64,000 nucleotides of DNA from Sipunculus nudus (GCA_026874595.1 CM049317.1:33693901-33757900); one strand, 5' to 3'; shown: positions 22,043 to 46,903, numbered from the stretch's first letter. Notes: generated by a model not told the origin, from the letters alone. Translations and numbers: made by a program.

Positions 22043-24384
22043 TATTTTATATAGCGTAAAATCCACAGAGTGCTCTAAAACGCTGTACAAATGATATGAA
22101 TAAACATAATAAAAATATACATGTGTATGCTTATCAATGATAATTAACCTAGTGTGAGGTGGCTATGACCCATGCAGAATCTTATATGATAATATAAGAT
22201 AAAATCCGATCACATGGTTACATCACTATCTGTGTTTCACAGGTCTTGATTAAAACTGAATTCATTTGATGGGTTGCCTGTTAATGAAATATGACTTGGC
22301 AGAAGGTATTAGTTTATTGTTTGAATATGTACGATAGTGTTCCTTTCATTATCTGTGCTATTATAAGACATATTTTCGACACGTGTCGCTATCATTTTAC
22401 CGCGAGTTGTTCACTTTTTGTTTACTGTTGGTTAGTGAGCCGGTAACCGTGGATAATGCATAATGTAAATGAAAGCAAAATTATACAGATGTTTTGATAT
22501 TAAAGTTAGAAAATGTACCCAGTTAACAATGAATCCGCATGTTCCTACAGCTATCCTTATTGGATTAGTATATGGCATATCCTTTTAAATTTGTTAATCG
22601 AATCCCCCTTGTGTCCGCACAAGATACTAACAAAAGCAAACACCGATATTATGAAGCGGAGAATGGAGTTGGCCTTGATTCAGCTGATAGTGTGCATACA
22701 TATAAAATGCGATCTGTTCTGTAGCGATCTCGCCGTTCGACGCAGTGCTTTCAGTTATCGCTATAAGATAATGCGTGGCTTTGTGTTTAAAAAGCCAGTT
22801 TCGTCTCACATGTGCGGAATGCTTGAAACCATTTAAGCCTGGCAGTAAACTGGCAGTAAAGTCTTAATTTAACTTAATTCACCTGCCTTAAATTTGTAGC
22901 AGTTGGAGTTAAAATATCTATGTTCTGACGTCGCCTTTTTTAGGCTAACCCTAACAACCGCCATTTCTCATTTGAAAATAATCGGTTCGTTGCAGCGTGT
23001 GTCCTTTTCTGACCAGGGCTGCGCGATATTATCGAAATATTATGTAAGAATGACTGTCTTACGATGTGGTACATGCACGGCTGTGATTGTACTCACCAGC
23101 TTTACCGCTCTGTGCTAAACCACAGTCTGCACCCCCACCCCCTCCCAGAATATCATATATTTTTTCGTTTCACTCAATTACCATATATTAGGAATAACAA
23201 TATTTTCACTTTGCGAAATTAATATTTTAATTTTTCACAACTATATTATACATAATACACACGAGATAACATTTATGACAATTCAGTGTGCCAATTCACA
23301 CATACAATATCCTGTTTTAGGATGAAATGTATAATTGAAATGTTGTAAAGGGAAATATGACGGAACTGTGACAAGAATGGGGGGGGGGGATGTTATCTCG
23401 TGTATTTATTCCCCTACAAGTGAGGGGAATAAAGGTTGTATTATATAATCTGCCCAATATTCCAAAAAATGAGAGGCGGACATGTCCCCTTTCCCGTGAA
23501 ATAAGGCCCGTTAATACAGACGAATATACCAGGATGCAGCCTCTTTGATTCATGAAGTTTATAGCGCCCGTGGCCCTGATGTCATGAGACTGCCAGGACC
23601 ATGAACATTGACTATTACTGTGGGCGCATATAGTATTCCACACCATGGAGTTTGAGTCAGACTGAATGAATAACTGAAAAGGTTTTATAGCATCAAGACC
23701 GGTTTATATCTATATAAAATCTCGATTTGATCTAATGAAACGCGATGATCGACTAAGGTTAATATCTTCCCCTACAGTTGTAAGGTGAATATATATTTAT
23801 GTTTATCTTCTTGTGTGTGTGCGCGCGTGTTTGTGTGGAGTGTTTATATTTTGCATAACTATTAAACGGGTTCACTGTTTTTTTTTTAAATATATATATT
23901 TTTTATTTTTATTATTATTATTTTTATCTCCGCGTTTATTCACGTTCGTTCGTGTGTGTTGGTATGTGTGTTTGTTCACAACATGACTCGCGTAATCATG
24001 AACGGTATCCAAATTTCACGGCATCTCGGGAATAGGCCAATGAAGAATCGAATTGATTTTAGCGTTAAAATCCAGGAAGGGTTTCCAGGAATATTCGCAA
24101 ATGTTTAATCACCCATACACGAATGACCACGGAACTATCAGCCGAATAATTTAATACGAACACTTTTTGCATCGTTCCCCACATTTAGATCCGCCCACAT
24201 GGCGTAGGCCTGCATTGCTGAGAATGCCTATTTTTTTCAAGTTATTATTATTATCAGTAATACTAATAGAGCCCGGCAGAATACGCATCTAAATATATGT
24301 TATCTGTTTTTATAAGGTATTTGATAAGCTTTGAAAACCCTAAGAAAAAAGAAACCCTCTTTCAGGACTAGTTAAGCATAACGC

Positions 24385-24640
24385 CATATCGGTCCAGATA
24401 ACTGGCCAGCCAGAGTGCCTTAACATCTAGGTCTGAGGAACAACTTGTAAGGCCACATGAGGATGCAAATAGTTTCGTCATTTCTGACACCGTCCCTTGG
24501 CCTACAAATACACTGTCATTCGACATAAACCAAACTAGTTGATGCATTTTTAGTGTACTTTCTAACTACACCAAACATGAATGAGAAAAGTTCAAACTCA
24601 ACATATTGGTAAATCCCACAGCATGATTGTTGAATTTCTG
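24385..24640 (+). repeat. Interspersed repeat, copy 1
   Basis: Clearly alignable, though diverged, with 55265-55500. Shared anchors include GTCTGAGGAAC, TTCATTTCTGACA-type, ACACTGTCA and CATAAACCA. It looks like an old non-coding repeat family. Confidence 0.65.
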
Positions 24641-25634
24641 ACCGCATGAACACAAGCATGGCACGCATGGGTTACTTGGTGCCGCCAATTTGTATGCGAT
24701 ACAGGAAATGACTCTTTACTATAAAGACGGGGTTTCAGCTTGCGTTGTGAGTTTACATGTATTACCTTGCATTTATTATCATTCGTCGTATAATGTTCAG
24801 ATTATGGGCTTTTTACAAAAATATGAATGCAAGATGATGGAAATCCACTGCGATGCATTCCTCGATACTGCTTGTATCACGACTAAAGTAGGCTTATCCA
24901 CGCCTAATTATCATTGCCTACTGATACGGATTGTCCTGGCCAGGTTTAGGCCGAAGTGTTATATCCTGGTTTCGTAGGAATTTCTTATCTTAGTCCCCTA
25001 AACAATGTTTCCGTATCATGTATATCCAGTAGTGTAGACACTAGATCACTTGATTTTAAAAATGACTGTCATATCATAGGGTTTAACGCTTTTAAGGTTT
25101 ATATTTTAGACTTTTTAATTATCTTGTTCCTGTGTGAAAACATTTAATGTAATACAAATAGACATCACCGTATCTATGGAACGGGTGGTGCCGGGATGCA
25201 GCAGCACATCTGCTGGCCAAAGAATACACACAAACATATACAAAAATATACCATTACTTGCAGATGAAAGTGTACAGTATTGAAGCTAAACGAAAACAAG
25301 ACTGATAATTTCATATATTTAAAATTACCTTCTTACTTTGATTATCTTAGTGTATATTTAGTGTCAGGAAAGGTTTCCCTCGATATTTAATGCAGTAGGG
25401 GGGGGGGGGGAGCTGCTGTATGCACAAAATTCAACCGTTCTTCACTAGCCTTGGAATTGAATAAGAAGCTGTTCATGATTGCGTGAATTATATAAAGATT
25501 GCTGAAACATACCGCTGCATTAAGTTTTCGGGTTCTTGTCGAACGATTAAAATTGATACACGGTTCTTGTTATCTTTCGTTATTGCCGAATAAATGACAC
25601 TTGCTGATAAAATAATAATCATTCGGCATTTAAA

Positions 25635-25636
<2 letters not shown>

Positions 25637-25679
<43 letters not shown>
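25637..25679. repeat. (TA)n microsatellite
   Basis: Uninterrupted TA run. Confidence 0.95.
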
Positions 25680-25681
<2 letters not shown>

Positions 25682-27637
25682 AAGTGCATACTTCCTCGTT
25701 CTGTGTGTCCTATATATTCTATATTTATAGTATCATTATTTATAATATCATTATGTTGATATGCATGTTTTGTGTTTCCCATCTTAGAGACCATGTATAT
25801 ATAGAGTGACCTTTAGACACAGGTGCAAGGGCCACAACAATCATGGCCTTTTTCAGGGGTCCCTTTAACATTAACATTTAGAACCCATGATCTGACAGGC
25901 AGTTAATAATTATATGACCTTCTTTAGACAATCCATATGAAAGCGTGCATAATTTTTTTTTTTTTTATCACATTTTTGCGTGTTAATAATAAGAGACTAA
26001 ATTTAAAATAAATAACGAAATTAACATAAAATTCGTCATGCGACCTTTGACATCCGTGTTTTAGTATGAGAGATTTCCAGAAACTGGGAATATGAACCTT
26101 TCGTGGATTGATAAGGGCTAGAGAATATGAGAAGAAAGTGCTCCGAGGACAGTATCCAGAGTTTCCTGGCAGAAGGAAGTTAGGAAAATGTAAGAGGGAA
26201 ATAGCGCATTTTTAACCACGCCCAAGTCCTCATATTATCATAGAATGTTCGACTTCAAGTGCACGTCAACTTCAAGACCAGTGTAATATATATATGCCAT
26301 TATACAATATAGAAAGCATACATTTTATTTCACATCTCTATATTATTTTTTATTATTTTTTCATGTGTTTCCTTTTAAAATAAGATCACCGCAAACAAGC
26401 ATTATTCGCTCATCATATGTCTTGTGACCTCTGACTTTATTCAATATGCATAAATTTTGCCGAGAATTCAATTCAGGTGAGAAACTATATTTAATTATTT
26501 TCATAATAAATTTAATGAAGTCCATCAGATGTTTGAAAGTCATCACAACGCCACCAAGGTCTGGTGACCTCTGATCTCATAAAATACTCATGGATTTCGA
26601 AGGAAATTGAGCTTATAGGCGAGATGTTATATTGGTTAATATTTCCTTAAAACCGATCACTGAAAGTTATCGCGGCGACACTGCAAAGTATCACAGTAAA
26701 CGATGAGTACGTATATGAGAACAATCATGATTTTAACCACTGGCAATGCGCAAAATCACATTCTTGCGAAAGTGAAGACCTTGCAAATTCCGGAATTTAA
26801 GTTTTTCAACAATAACATGTTTAAAAGAATGTCAATGCGGCAACAACAGTCCCGCGTTATATATTTCATTCTCGAACATGATGGTATTCTGATATGTTTC
26901 TCTCTCTTTATATTCAAATATCCTTACATAACAAAGCTTACCTTCTGTGTCAGGCGGGTCAGAGTATTCGAAAGATTCTCTACTATGAAAGCCAGCGTTG
27001 GCGATAGATAGATTCTGTGACTTGAATATTAGTGTTTTACCTATCAATTTTAAGGAAGGCGCATATGGCATCACTTTGGAAAGTAATGACTCCACCGTAT
27101 TTTCTCTGCTATAGACTTTTTTTTCGCCTGTGACGTACCATGACAGAATAAACTCACTTTAACGGGATTGGAAATCTGTTATTCAAGGTTATCATGAAGT
27201 TTTGCCAAAGAGCACGTAGAGAGTTTCTGTTTAGGGCATTTCTTTTTATTTGGTACGGCATAATATTCTTCGTTTGGCACAGAAGCAAGGCCAATGATTT
27301 TTTTTTCAGTATCAACAGAGCAGGGTGTTTTTTTTTTCCTCCTGGGAAAGGGAACATATGGTCAGGTATTGAAATGAAATACCAAACCTGTCTCCTTATG
27401 CTCTAACAGAAAATATTAAAAAAACACTACGGTAAATATAAAACTGATGCTTCGATAATGTACCTCCTATCAAGGAAGCACTCGTGGCAAGCAGCGTAAA
27501 GATAACAGGGCTTCTCACTTGTTTATGATAAATAAATACGGAGAGATATATTTCCTCATATAAAATATATTGAAGACTAAAGATTGGAGTTTAAATAAGA
27601 TATGTTGCACGTTGATACTACATAAAGAAATCACGAG

Positions 27638-28097
<460 letters not shown>

Positions 28098-29568
28098 CCA
28101 GCATACCAGAATAGACACGGAAATTATAAAAAACGATTAATGGAGTAGGTGTGTAAGTGTAGAGCATATAGGGAAATGACTGATATCAACAGGTTTGCAT
28201 ACTAGGAAACACTTAACGTTATTTGTTCATAGCCATATTTACTCCAATAAGTGCACTTGCCATGGGAGTATTCCATCAGGTCTTGTACTGTCAGTAGAAG
28301 CGTGTAGGTTGTTAACAGATGGTTTGTTCCAAGTAAGTGACAAAGTTGGTCGACCGAAAAATTTAGCATCCCTACATAGACGTGTGGATTTTATTATTTA
28401 CCATAATGGGAAGTGACCATATCAGTCTATTCATTTTCACACGGTATAGCTTCTCACTATATATAAAGTTTCCTGGGTAAGTACAGATAATTACAATTGA
28501 AACAGGAAATGTTCATACCACAAATTAACGTCAACATCAAGGGGAAGTAGAGCTATGCATTCTCACGAATATGGGATACCCCGCAACCGCATTCCCTTGT
28601 CCATTAGTGCTTATATTTCAAGGTTCAATTGGGCATATGTAGCTTCACATTTGTGAATATTCCTGGATCCTTCCTCGATCTGGATCATAAGCCGGACACA
28701 CACCAAAATCAAATCGGGATGTCATGGGATTCGTTCGTGACGGCATGAGTTATATTGTGAACAAACTATAACACAGACGGGGATAGGGCACAAAATTTAA
28801 ATAAGGCGTGACGATATCATGGATAAAACGACAGAAAGGTGTATCTAAACAGTACGAAATGTAAAATAAAAAATAACATCAACAATTATGACATTCTGCT
28901 GACAAATCGTTGTGTCTAAAATGTGGATCCTTGGGACGACTCAAAAAGAGGTCAGAGCTGGCTAGAGTACACACACACTGGAACCAACTATAACAGGTCA
29001 TCTGCGGTACTGATAAGAGAGCAGAATCAGCAGTTATTGGCACATTACACTTCTAATACTTGTGCAATACACCTAATTAATTCATTAATGGCCAAAATTA
29101 TGGAAACATAATTTGGTGTTTTGTTTATATGCTTGATATTTTCGCCATTTGTAAAACATGACAATTTTGCTTAATACTGTCGCAAAGAGAACAGCTTGTA
29201 TTTAAACTGATATCCGTACAAATATATGAGAGCTTTAGTTCAATGTTAACGTTAATTTTAATCTTTAGTTCCAACATATATCCGCTGTGAATGTTGGTAA
29301 TATAAATGCATGATTAATTTGATCTTGATAAAGGCTAGAGATATAAATCACCTTCCGTCAGCAGTCGCTAGTCACACCTGACTTTGACCCCGGAGAGGAG
29401 TTGTCACTTCCTCTTAGGCCTTTGTACAGCAGACAGACACAAAATACAAATCAGCAGCCACGGTTATTATCCTAGTGTCGTGTCTGACTTTGTGTGAGAT
29501 GAAACAATTACTGATCCTTTATGCTGGGTTTTATTAAACTATAACATTGGTCGACAAACCCTGCCAGG

Positions 29569-38935
<9,367 letters not shown>

Positions 38936-41900
38936 GAGTGTGGAAAATGCCAAAGTTACACTGACAATGAGGTCCACTTGATTGTCTGTATGTAAGCAGT
39001 CGCTGTTGAACCAGGATATATTTTACCTTGTTATTGTGATTGTTTATAGCAACGACATGGGTACCTGTTAATGAATACGATAAAATATATGATTTATCTG
39101 ACTGTATAATATTGAAAGCATTTTAAAGTATTGTGTCAGCAGACTGCAATATACGCCAGCAGGTACCCGTTTGCTTATTATAGCCATACAACTTACATCT
39201 TGCTATTGATATTTATCTAGTTTAGAACATGCGACGCTCGCTGTCTTTGGCCTGATAACAGTGTTTCCGGCACAAGGCCACGAATCAGACCAACGAGAGA
39301 TCCTGGTGAAATCTAGGACGTCTGCCGTGTATAAACCCTGCGAGAGAGGTGTAGAGAGTCGCGTGCTTATCATATCGTTAAATAATTAATAGCATATTAA
39401 ACGTACCTGTATTTTAGGACCTGTATTTTAGGACACTGAGCATTCGTTATCATAAATCATCCTTTTCTTTCACTTCACAATAGCCTTATCACACAGTTAA
39501 AGCAAACATGTGCCTTCATGATTACTGAACACCTTTCCGGTTGCCTGAAGGAGTTATACGTCACACTAGCATTTGTGACATAAAGATCACGCTGTTGGCT
39601 TATACAAAAGATAAAGTGTACCTTATCAGCTATGGCAAGAAGTCTTAAAATATATATTAGGTATGCTTTATAACATTTATAATACCCATGTCGTTTTGAA
39701 GGGGCTTCATGTTTGCGCAGACAGTTGACAGCAGCCTATCTCCAGCTAAAGAACGGTTATATTTTATCACTAAGCAATGTACATAACACCGAGGCTGTTC
39801 ATATATAAACAAGTTCGCTGATGGGATTTATGTTATGTGCAATGTCATTATTTGTACCTCACATAAAGTTTGTAAATTTACATTCTCATAAAAAAGACGT
39901 GTTTGCATCCTTCATTTACGATTCCCTTTCATGAGTGTATTCACTTATTCACCAAGGCCATAAACCATCTTCTCTTCTACGGTCGAGAATCCCCAGGGGT
40001 TTACCTCCCAGCATTCAGACCTGTGATTTTTAAAATAGCATTTACCTGAGGACCGTTTGCAGCTTGTAGGTGAATTCGACAATGATTTGACTTAATCTAT
40101 GCGAAAATGTAACAGTCGCCTTATGAAAGATCGTATCGCTGTTGTGCCGATAAAACGTTAAAGCACAATAAAACAAATGCCAGTGTCGTACCTAAAACGA
40201 AGTCTCTCTGTATTGACCGTGTTTCATCGCATTAACCTATCAATCTTGATCGTATACTACTACTTCAGGCGCCGTCTACAGTGTTATTCTTATTTTCCCT
40301 GTATAAAGTGGCCTCACTAAAACAAACTTCTTATACTTAACTTCTGGTACATAAAGCTTAGCTCTACAAGTCGTTTTAATTTTTAAATTTGTCTGGACAA
40401 TCAGGCAATGTTTTTGTTCATACCAACACACTCATGTAGCCTTTATCGATGTGAATGGGAACTAAATATTTGTGTAAGTTGAAAAGCCGCCTCAACGGAA
40501 TGGTTCATATCCTGTTCCCTCTGAATTCCTCATTGGCTTGAAACAGTTTTCTTTGGTCAGTGGGAGACGAATAAGTAAATAACGCCAGACAGGTATTTCA
40601 GACTGGGTTCATAGATACCAAATTATTCGAGGAGTATTACAAACCACCATGAAGCGTTGGATTTGTGTTGACTGTGCCGGTAACACAGGTATCAGGTCCA
40701 ATAACCCCTGCTTTAGTCTTCATTAATCAGTGTCAGTTTTCATCCGGTTCAGAAGCCGAGCTCACGAAATGTGATGCAAATTGTGTTCATTTCAATAACA
40801 AGGCACCTGGAACAATACTTGTACAGAAATACAAACTGTCATGCCCAGTTCAATTTTACATAGATTTTAACATATTCTACCATGCCTTGTAATAGTATCA
40901 TCCTTATAGATACTATCCCTGTTATAGACAGTCCAGCTCTGTCATAGTGAATATAATGTTTTGGATAAGGCAGTTTCTTTGAATTTTTAATCATATACCG
41001 ATCCATTGTTAATTGCCCATTTGAGCGTTTTAAACGAAGGTCGAAATACACTGAGTGAAGCTGTTGAATGACTGACTTATGATGATTTCAGGACATCTAA
41101 ACATCCGTTTGATATCAACTATTTATATTTAATATCTGGTATGGGGTTCAGTTAAAAATCCATGCTCTCCAAGACCAGAAGACCAGATTGTATTCACAAA
41201 AGCGCCCCCTGTTAGGGAATGGTATACAATAAAACCTTACAAACAGAGTATCGTTATCGGTCGTATGTGAGGCTTGATACATACAACAATGTATACAGGC
41301 GTGTCTAATATATGTTGCTATGTGCAACGTGACACGTTGAGCGAAACAGGGTTATAAAGTTGGACAAAAAGTATGCTGGAATGAATTATTGCAAAAATAA
41401 TTTTTTAAAAGTAGATCACAGGTAGTATAATTATTTGAAAATTTAGATACCCCCCTCTTATAAGGGAAACAAACACCTGCCATCAGTATTTTTACAGACA
41501 TTATAGCACATCCGGCACAGAGTCACTGTACCTCACATACGGCTGTTCAACACATTTTTATGGCTCTGCGTGTTTGTAAACAGTGCACGTGTGTCTGTTT
41601 ACAAAAACAAGGCAGCCTGAATAGAGGTCCGAATGTGATGTTTCAGCCTGCGGGAACATCCATTTTTTGGGCCAAGTCAGTCAGGGCATCATATGATTGG
41701 TAGGTGTTTAGGCTCAGCGGTAAAGGTGTCCCAAGCGCTGTGTTTATGTTGATACCCGTGATCGTGCTCGGTCCACTGTTTTTAACACTCGTTTACAGAA
41801 GTAAGATAACCGTTTTAGAGCAATAAATATGTAGGTACAAATTTATTTTAAAGTCAAGAAGCTTTTTTTTTGTTAATTCAACATGCTTTATAGGTGATTG

Positions 41901-42890
41901 GGTCCCTTTAAGATTTATTGCAAGGGAGATACAACTGTGTCTGCAAATGCATACATATACATGAATACCGGCCATAAATGTATGAATACATGTGCTATGA
42001 ATACATGTGCAAGCATTGCACACGCATACATGCACAAAAATCCACAAGATGCTTACAAGATGGCCCAAAATATAATGATCATATTCCACTTATTTTTAAA
42101 TATTTTCCACGTTTGACAATTATATTAAGCTGTATTTTGTGTACTGTAGCCCTTTTGTGCATGTGTTGAAGTACCATGGACACAGCAAAACAGCAAAATA
42201 ACTGGTCAATTGCAGATCTAAACAGCAATTTTCTACAGAATGTGAAAATAATATTTTGAGATCAAAATTTAGCCAATTGAATGAATACCTTTCAAGACAT
42301 AATGATGCAAATAACACATCCATTTATTTCATTTATTAAATAATAATAAATGACTTATAATTTGGGTCGAGGTAACCGCCTCTGTTATTAATACTGACTT
42401 ATCTAATTCTTGAGCTACATATGTACAACTGCAGAATTCAAATTCGGTTTGGTACTAAATGTCACAGCTCTAGCATTTGCTTCCTGTCATTATTTATATC
42501 CTTGTGTTACCCAGACCCGCTGTTTACCGCACCTGCAGGTCAAGGGTGTTTAAAAATAACTGGATCAGAATCAAGTTCATCAGTGAGTCAACCATATTTA
42601 ATACCCAATAAATAAAGATTCGTGAAAGTTTACCTAAGCAGAACGTACATATCATGCATATATTTACTGTATACATAAGAAATCCCCTGCTGTCATTTTG
42701 TCACTGTTTACCGCACTTGCGGGCGGGTCTTGAGTGTTTAAAATAACTTGCTCAGAAACAAGTTCAGCAGCTAATGAATTAGTCATGTCTGATACCAATT
42801 AAATGAAGATTCGTGCAAGGTCGTTGCCATAACACAACGTACATATCAATTAGTCCCAATGTATACATGTGAAAGACCCTACTGTCATTT
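38936..42890. other. R3 3' flank and intergenic DNA
   Basis: No recognisable gene. An AATAAA hexamer at 40167-40172 is a possible but distant R3 polyadenylation signal. A 75-codon frame at 40665 is Cys-containing but unrecognised and is not called. Confidence 0.5.
41709..41765 (+). repeat. tRNA-like SINE head remnant
   Basis: GGCTCAGCGGTAAAGGTGTC resembles a tRNA A-box region and TGTTGATACCC a degraded B box at about 40 bases distance. Weak and short. Confidence 0.35.
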
Positions 42891-44700
42891 TGCCACTCAA
42901 TGACTTTCTATATACTTTAACACGACTTTCTGCAGAGGTACTTTAACAATAGAAACCTCAATGCCCTGAGCCAATACAATTTCTCCCGTAGCCGTCTCAC
43001 CAGAGAAAGGTAATTCCCCTTTTAACAATAAGGATTGAGACGGTCCAGTGTCTCTTAGAATTTTTTTCTGGAACTGGGTCAACGCTGTTCCCTTCTAAAG
43101 ATACAAAACCCTCTGACACAAAAGGCTTAAATTCCTTACGAATTCCTTAGTCTGAAAGTTATTATTCTTCCCCATAAAGACAGGATCCTCTAAACCTACT
43201 GTTCCTGACGGAGGTTCACAAAGCAAGCCCTCATATGTATTTACGAGTGCATTTGGTGACGTTTCCTTAAATATTGCTTCTTTACTCTTTTTAAGTTCAG
43301 GGCACACAGACATAAAATGTCCTGGTTTCTTACAAAAATAGCAGATAGGCCCCTGCCTATTCTTAGGCTTTTCACATTTTTTTTACCTCAGAAAATTCTT
43401 TTCTTGGCCGAGGTGCACTCCCTTTTTATATCACTACAATTTACATTTCTAGGTCTTTGAGAACCAACTTCTTTCGTTTATTAAATTTGCTTTTATGAGT
43501 TAAAGCAAACTAATCGGCAAATTTTGCCGCTTGTTGTAACGAAGTTACTTTTTTTCCATCTAAATATGTCTTAATATCATCTCTAACACATTTTTTAAAT
43601 TCTTCAATTAATATCAGTTCTTTTAGTTCTTTTTTATTTTGAATTCACTTCTTTTGAGTTACACCATTTTTCAAAAATCATCTCTTTCTCATGAGCAAAT
43701 TCAACATGTGTCTGATTGAAATGTCTTTTTAAATTCCGAAACTTTTGTCTGTTAGCTTCAGATACTAAATCATATGCCTCAAGAACAGCAGATTTGAGTG
43801 TTTCATAGTTTGAACAATCTTCTAAAGAAAAAGCAGAATTATATATACCTCTTGGGCTTTTCCAGTGAATACACTTTCTTTCGTTTTATATAATATGTAT
43901 TCTCTTTTTCTTAGTTTATGGTTTATTTTCACAGAGCTGATGAATGTAAACATATCATTAGTTATAATCAGCATATGAAATCCATGTTGCATTGTATTTT
44001 TATTTATATGTGCATTAATATAAGCTATTTTACAATTAAGTTTGAACAGATTCTCCGCCATGATATGAGTGGCCACTGCGCCAGCGGAAGTGATCCTTCC
44101 TTAGTTATGGTCTCCTGACGAACAATTTTTTGCACAGTATAATTTCGTTTGAATATTACATATGTATATCACACATTTGCGTTATGTAAATTTGTTTCTC
44201 GTCAAATAAACAGTTCTGAGTTCTTTGCACCAAGGTCGGCCAAAACTCTAATGGCCACCCAAGAGTTTTAGATATTTTCTCAAAATGTTGAAAGAATTTA
44301 TCTATTTCTTTCTCATTGAATGTGGGAACTAATTTAATGTATTTGTTGGGATCTAAAATTCCACCCGTTGAGGTTTTCTCTTTTCTTCTCCAGATTTTAA
44401 TTTTAATGTTATTTCTTTTATTTTTACTTCTTTATTTAGTTCTAAATCTTTTAGTTTCAATTGATATTCAATATGACTAGAGACAGCACCTTTCAGTGGC
44501 TCTAGAGGATGCAATTCCCAAACGGCAGTGTCAAACACATCATTGTCAACAAAATAATCTACAATTTTTCTTTTCAACTCTGCTTTTCTCATAGCCTGTT
44601 TTCCTTCTAATTTGCTAAAAGTTTCTTATAATTCATTTTTTTATTTGGTCTAAGACCTTGGTAGTAGAGTTCGCTATGAATTTGTCAATTTCCATTTTGA
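42890..44700 (-). pseudogene. LTR-retrotransposon gag-protease remnant (Ty3/Gypsy-like)
   Basis: In minus-strand order there is an N-terminal gag-like stretch (from 44592; MRKAELKRKIVDYF), a middle region with WC, EEFKKCV-type and ALTHK-like segments in shifting frames, a CCHC zinc knuckle (CYFCKKPGHFMSVC, 43343-43302), and an aspartic-protease-like LRDTGPSQSLLL with DTG at about 43045-43055. Several frame breaks and stops. No reverse transcriptase or LTR was found in the neighbourhood. Confidence 0.7.
43302..43343 (-). other. CCHC zinc knuckle of the gag remnant
   Basis: C-x2-C-x4-H-x4-C spacing is exact, typical of retroelement nucleocapsid domains. Confidence 0.8.
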
Positions 44701-45829
44701 AAATATGGTACCTCAAAAATCATACAAATACAAATAGCATCTGATAAACTGAAATACTTACCCTTATTCAACAATATACATGACTACTAAAAACATTATA
44801 CTACTAGTTTACAAAGAATCTTTCATATTTCAGAAACCTATCTTAGTAAATAAAGTGAATTCGTAAGAAAAATAAGATTAAAATCAGTAGACAAAATACA
44901 AAACAGTTCAGAATATGATAAATACAACCCCAATTCATAACAAACGAGCGAAAGAGAAAAGCGAACAGACGAGCCACAATTAATATGTTGCGTGCAAATT
45001 GAATTTCCTTCTTGGTTCTTCATATATCAAACATAGGGTCAAAGGATAGGGTCATAGGGTCGTATATAAATATCCTAATGGACAATTCAGCCTAGCGTCG
45101 AGACCATAGACAAAAAGGTCCCCAGGTCTGGAAAAGGGGACCGGGGGGGGGGGGTAGGCCGCTAAAGTTTTCTCTGAAACCCTTAATAAAAGCTTCGGAT
45201 GAAAAAGGGAAGTCAGGACCCCATCCCCCCCCCCCCTCCCCGGATCCGGATTTTACAAGGATGAACCAAATTGTCAGCTACAAAATGTTTTGTTTAGGAA
45301 AAACTTGTTATGGTCATTTTTTTTCTGATGATATTAAAATAGTGCTTATCTGAATATCAGAATAGTGATTTCAATTAGAGTAAGCTCGCTCCAAGACACA
45401 GTTCTCATATAACCTTCAGATGAAAAGGAAATTACGAGAGGGAAATTTTTCTAAACAGAGATTAACAATATTAGAAGTTGTTTATTTTAACATATTATAC
45501 ATATACATTAATATTATTATAACGGTTATAACAATTTGCACAGTTCTAGGTTTCCCAATGACAGAATAATAGATAATTTATAACAAACACTGTTAAAAAA
45601 TGTGCAAGGACGTCGGTACAACTTAATGTAAAATTCAAACTCAATAAGCTCTTGCGCAAGCCGATTTTCAATCAATTATTTATAAACCGCTATCGACATA
45701 CCATTGCATATATATGTGTGTGTGTGTGTGTGTAAAATTTTCTTCTTTACCCCGTCTTTATAGACACGATAGATGGTATACGTAATGTTCATTATATGCA
45801 GTTATGGCGGTAACTGAAACGTAATTTCC

Positions 45830-45831
<2 letters not shown>

Positions 45832-45870
<39 letters not shown>
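45832..45870. repeat. (CT)n microsatellite
   Basis: Counterpart of 56597-56636 in the duplicate unit. A short (TG)n run lies at 45716-45733. Confidence 0.95.
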
Positions 45871-45872
<2 letters not shown>

Positions 45873-46439
45873 ACGGGTTACGTCGCTTCATATGCCTTGT
45901 AGGTAAAATATGCCATTTTCGCAAAGATCTCTAGGTTTGGTTGATGTGTTGGTAACTGTTATATTACGGAATAACATATCTCATAGAACACATGAGCATT
46001 ATTATCTCAAAGCAGAACAAAACATAAACAAATTTGGTGTAATTTTTTGTTGGTATAGTATTTATTTTTTTATATTGGCGCAGGCCATGTTTCTAAAATG
46101 AGGCATTACAAACAAGTATTATAAAAGATTTATGTAAGGTCGTCGCCACAGCAGAATACAAATTTATGTTTCCGCTTTAATTTATTAATAAGAGAAACAC
46201 CAACTGTATACATATATTTATAAGCAAGCTCTCATGCGCCTGGCCATGAGCCCTATACGCGATGTTGTTCATGAAGGCCAACGATCGTGTTACGTAAGAA
46301 AACTGTCTTGAATATGTGTATACTGATATGGTTTTTGTTTATTATACCGAGTGGCGTCACTTTATCTTCAAGAGCAGAGGGGTGACTCGCAGGCCTGGGA
46401 GGGTAATCAAAGTTGGGACGACTGTTTTGTTAGCATACA

Positions 46440-46446
46440 CACACAC

Positions 46447-46504
<58 letters not shown>
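46440..46504. repeat. (CA)n(TA)n microsatellite
   Basis: Short CA run then TA run; counterpart of the repeats near 57170-57196 and 56051. Confidence 0.95.
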
Positions 46505-46508
<4 letters not shown>

Positions 46509-46569
46509 GTCTGTGTTACATATTTCAAATATATGTCCCCAGTATATGTTAACTCTAACCCAGGTATCG

Positions 46570-46725
46570 GGGGAGCATGTGAAAGACTGACACTGATCCT
46601 ATTATCCTCGGGGGCACAATAGGATTGGTCGGGGTGCACGTGCGATACTGGAACATAACAGGGCAAAGAGGGGTGTTGTTGCCCCCGAGGACAATGGGAT
46701 CAGTGTCAATCTTTCACATGCTCCC
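46570..46725. repeat. Long inverted repeat (hairpin/foldback)
   Basis: The left arm 46570-46615 (starts GGGGAGCATGTGAAAGACTG) is the reverse complement of 46725-46681 with about three mismatches in 46 bases. The loop is about 65 bases and GC-rich. No counterpart was seen at the matching place in the other duplication unit, so it may be an insertion. Confidence 0.75.
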
Positions 46726-46872
46726 CTCGAAACGTACAAAGCATAAACTCGAAATCTCGTAAAGTCTCGGCTTTTCAGACCACGTCTGTTGTGAACTCAC
46801 AGTGTTGTTTTTCTTCAGTGGAATACCGCTTTGGCCTAGACCATAGAGCACCTTACAACAAAGGGTAACTCC

Positions 46873-46875
<3 letters not shown>

Positions 46876-46903
<28 letters not shown>

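Noticed and set aside
22513-22836. 107-codon plus-strand frame.
   Set aside because: No recognisable domain, no splice or homolog support; compatible with chance in a spacer.
23258-23401. Short inverted repeat (CACGAGATAACAT ... ATGTTATCTCGTG).
   Set aside because: Arms of about 13-14 bases in AT-rich DNA next to a G run; too short to separate from chance.
40665-40892. 75-codon Cys-containing plus-strand frame downstream of R3.
   Set aside because: No match to any family I know and no neighbouring exon of matching phase.
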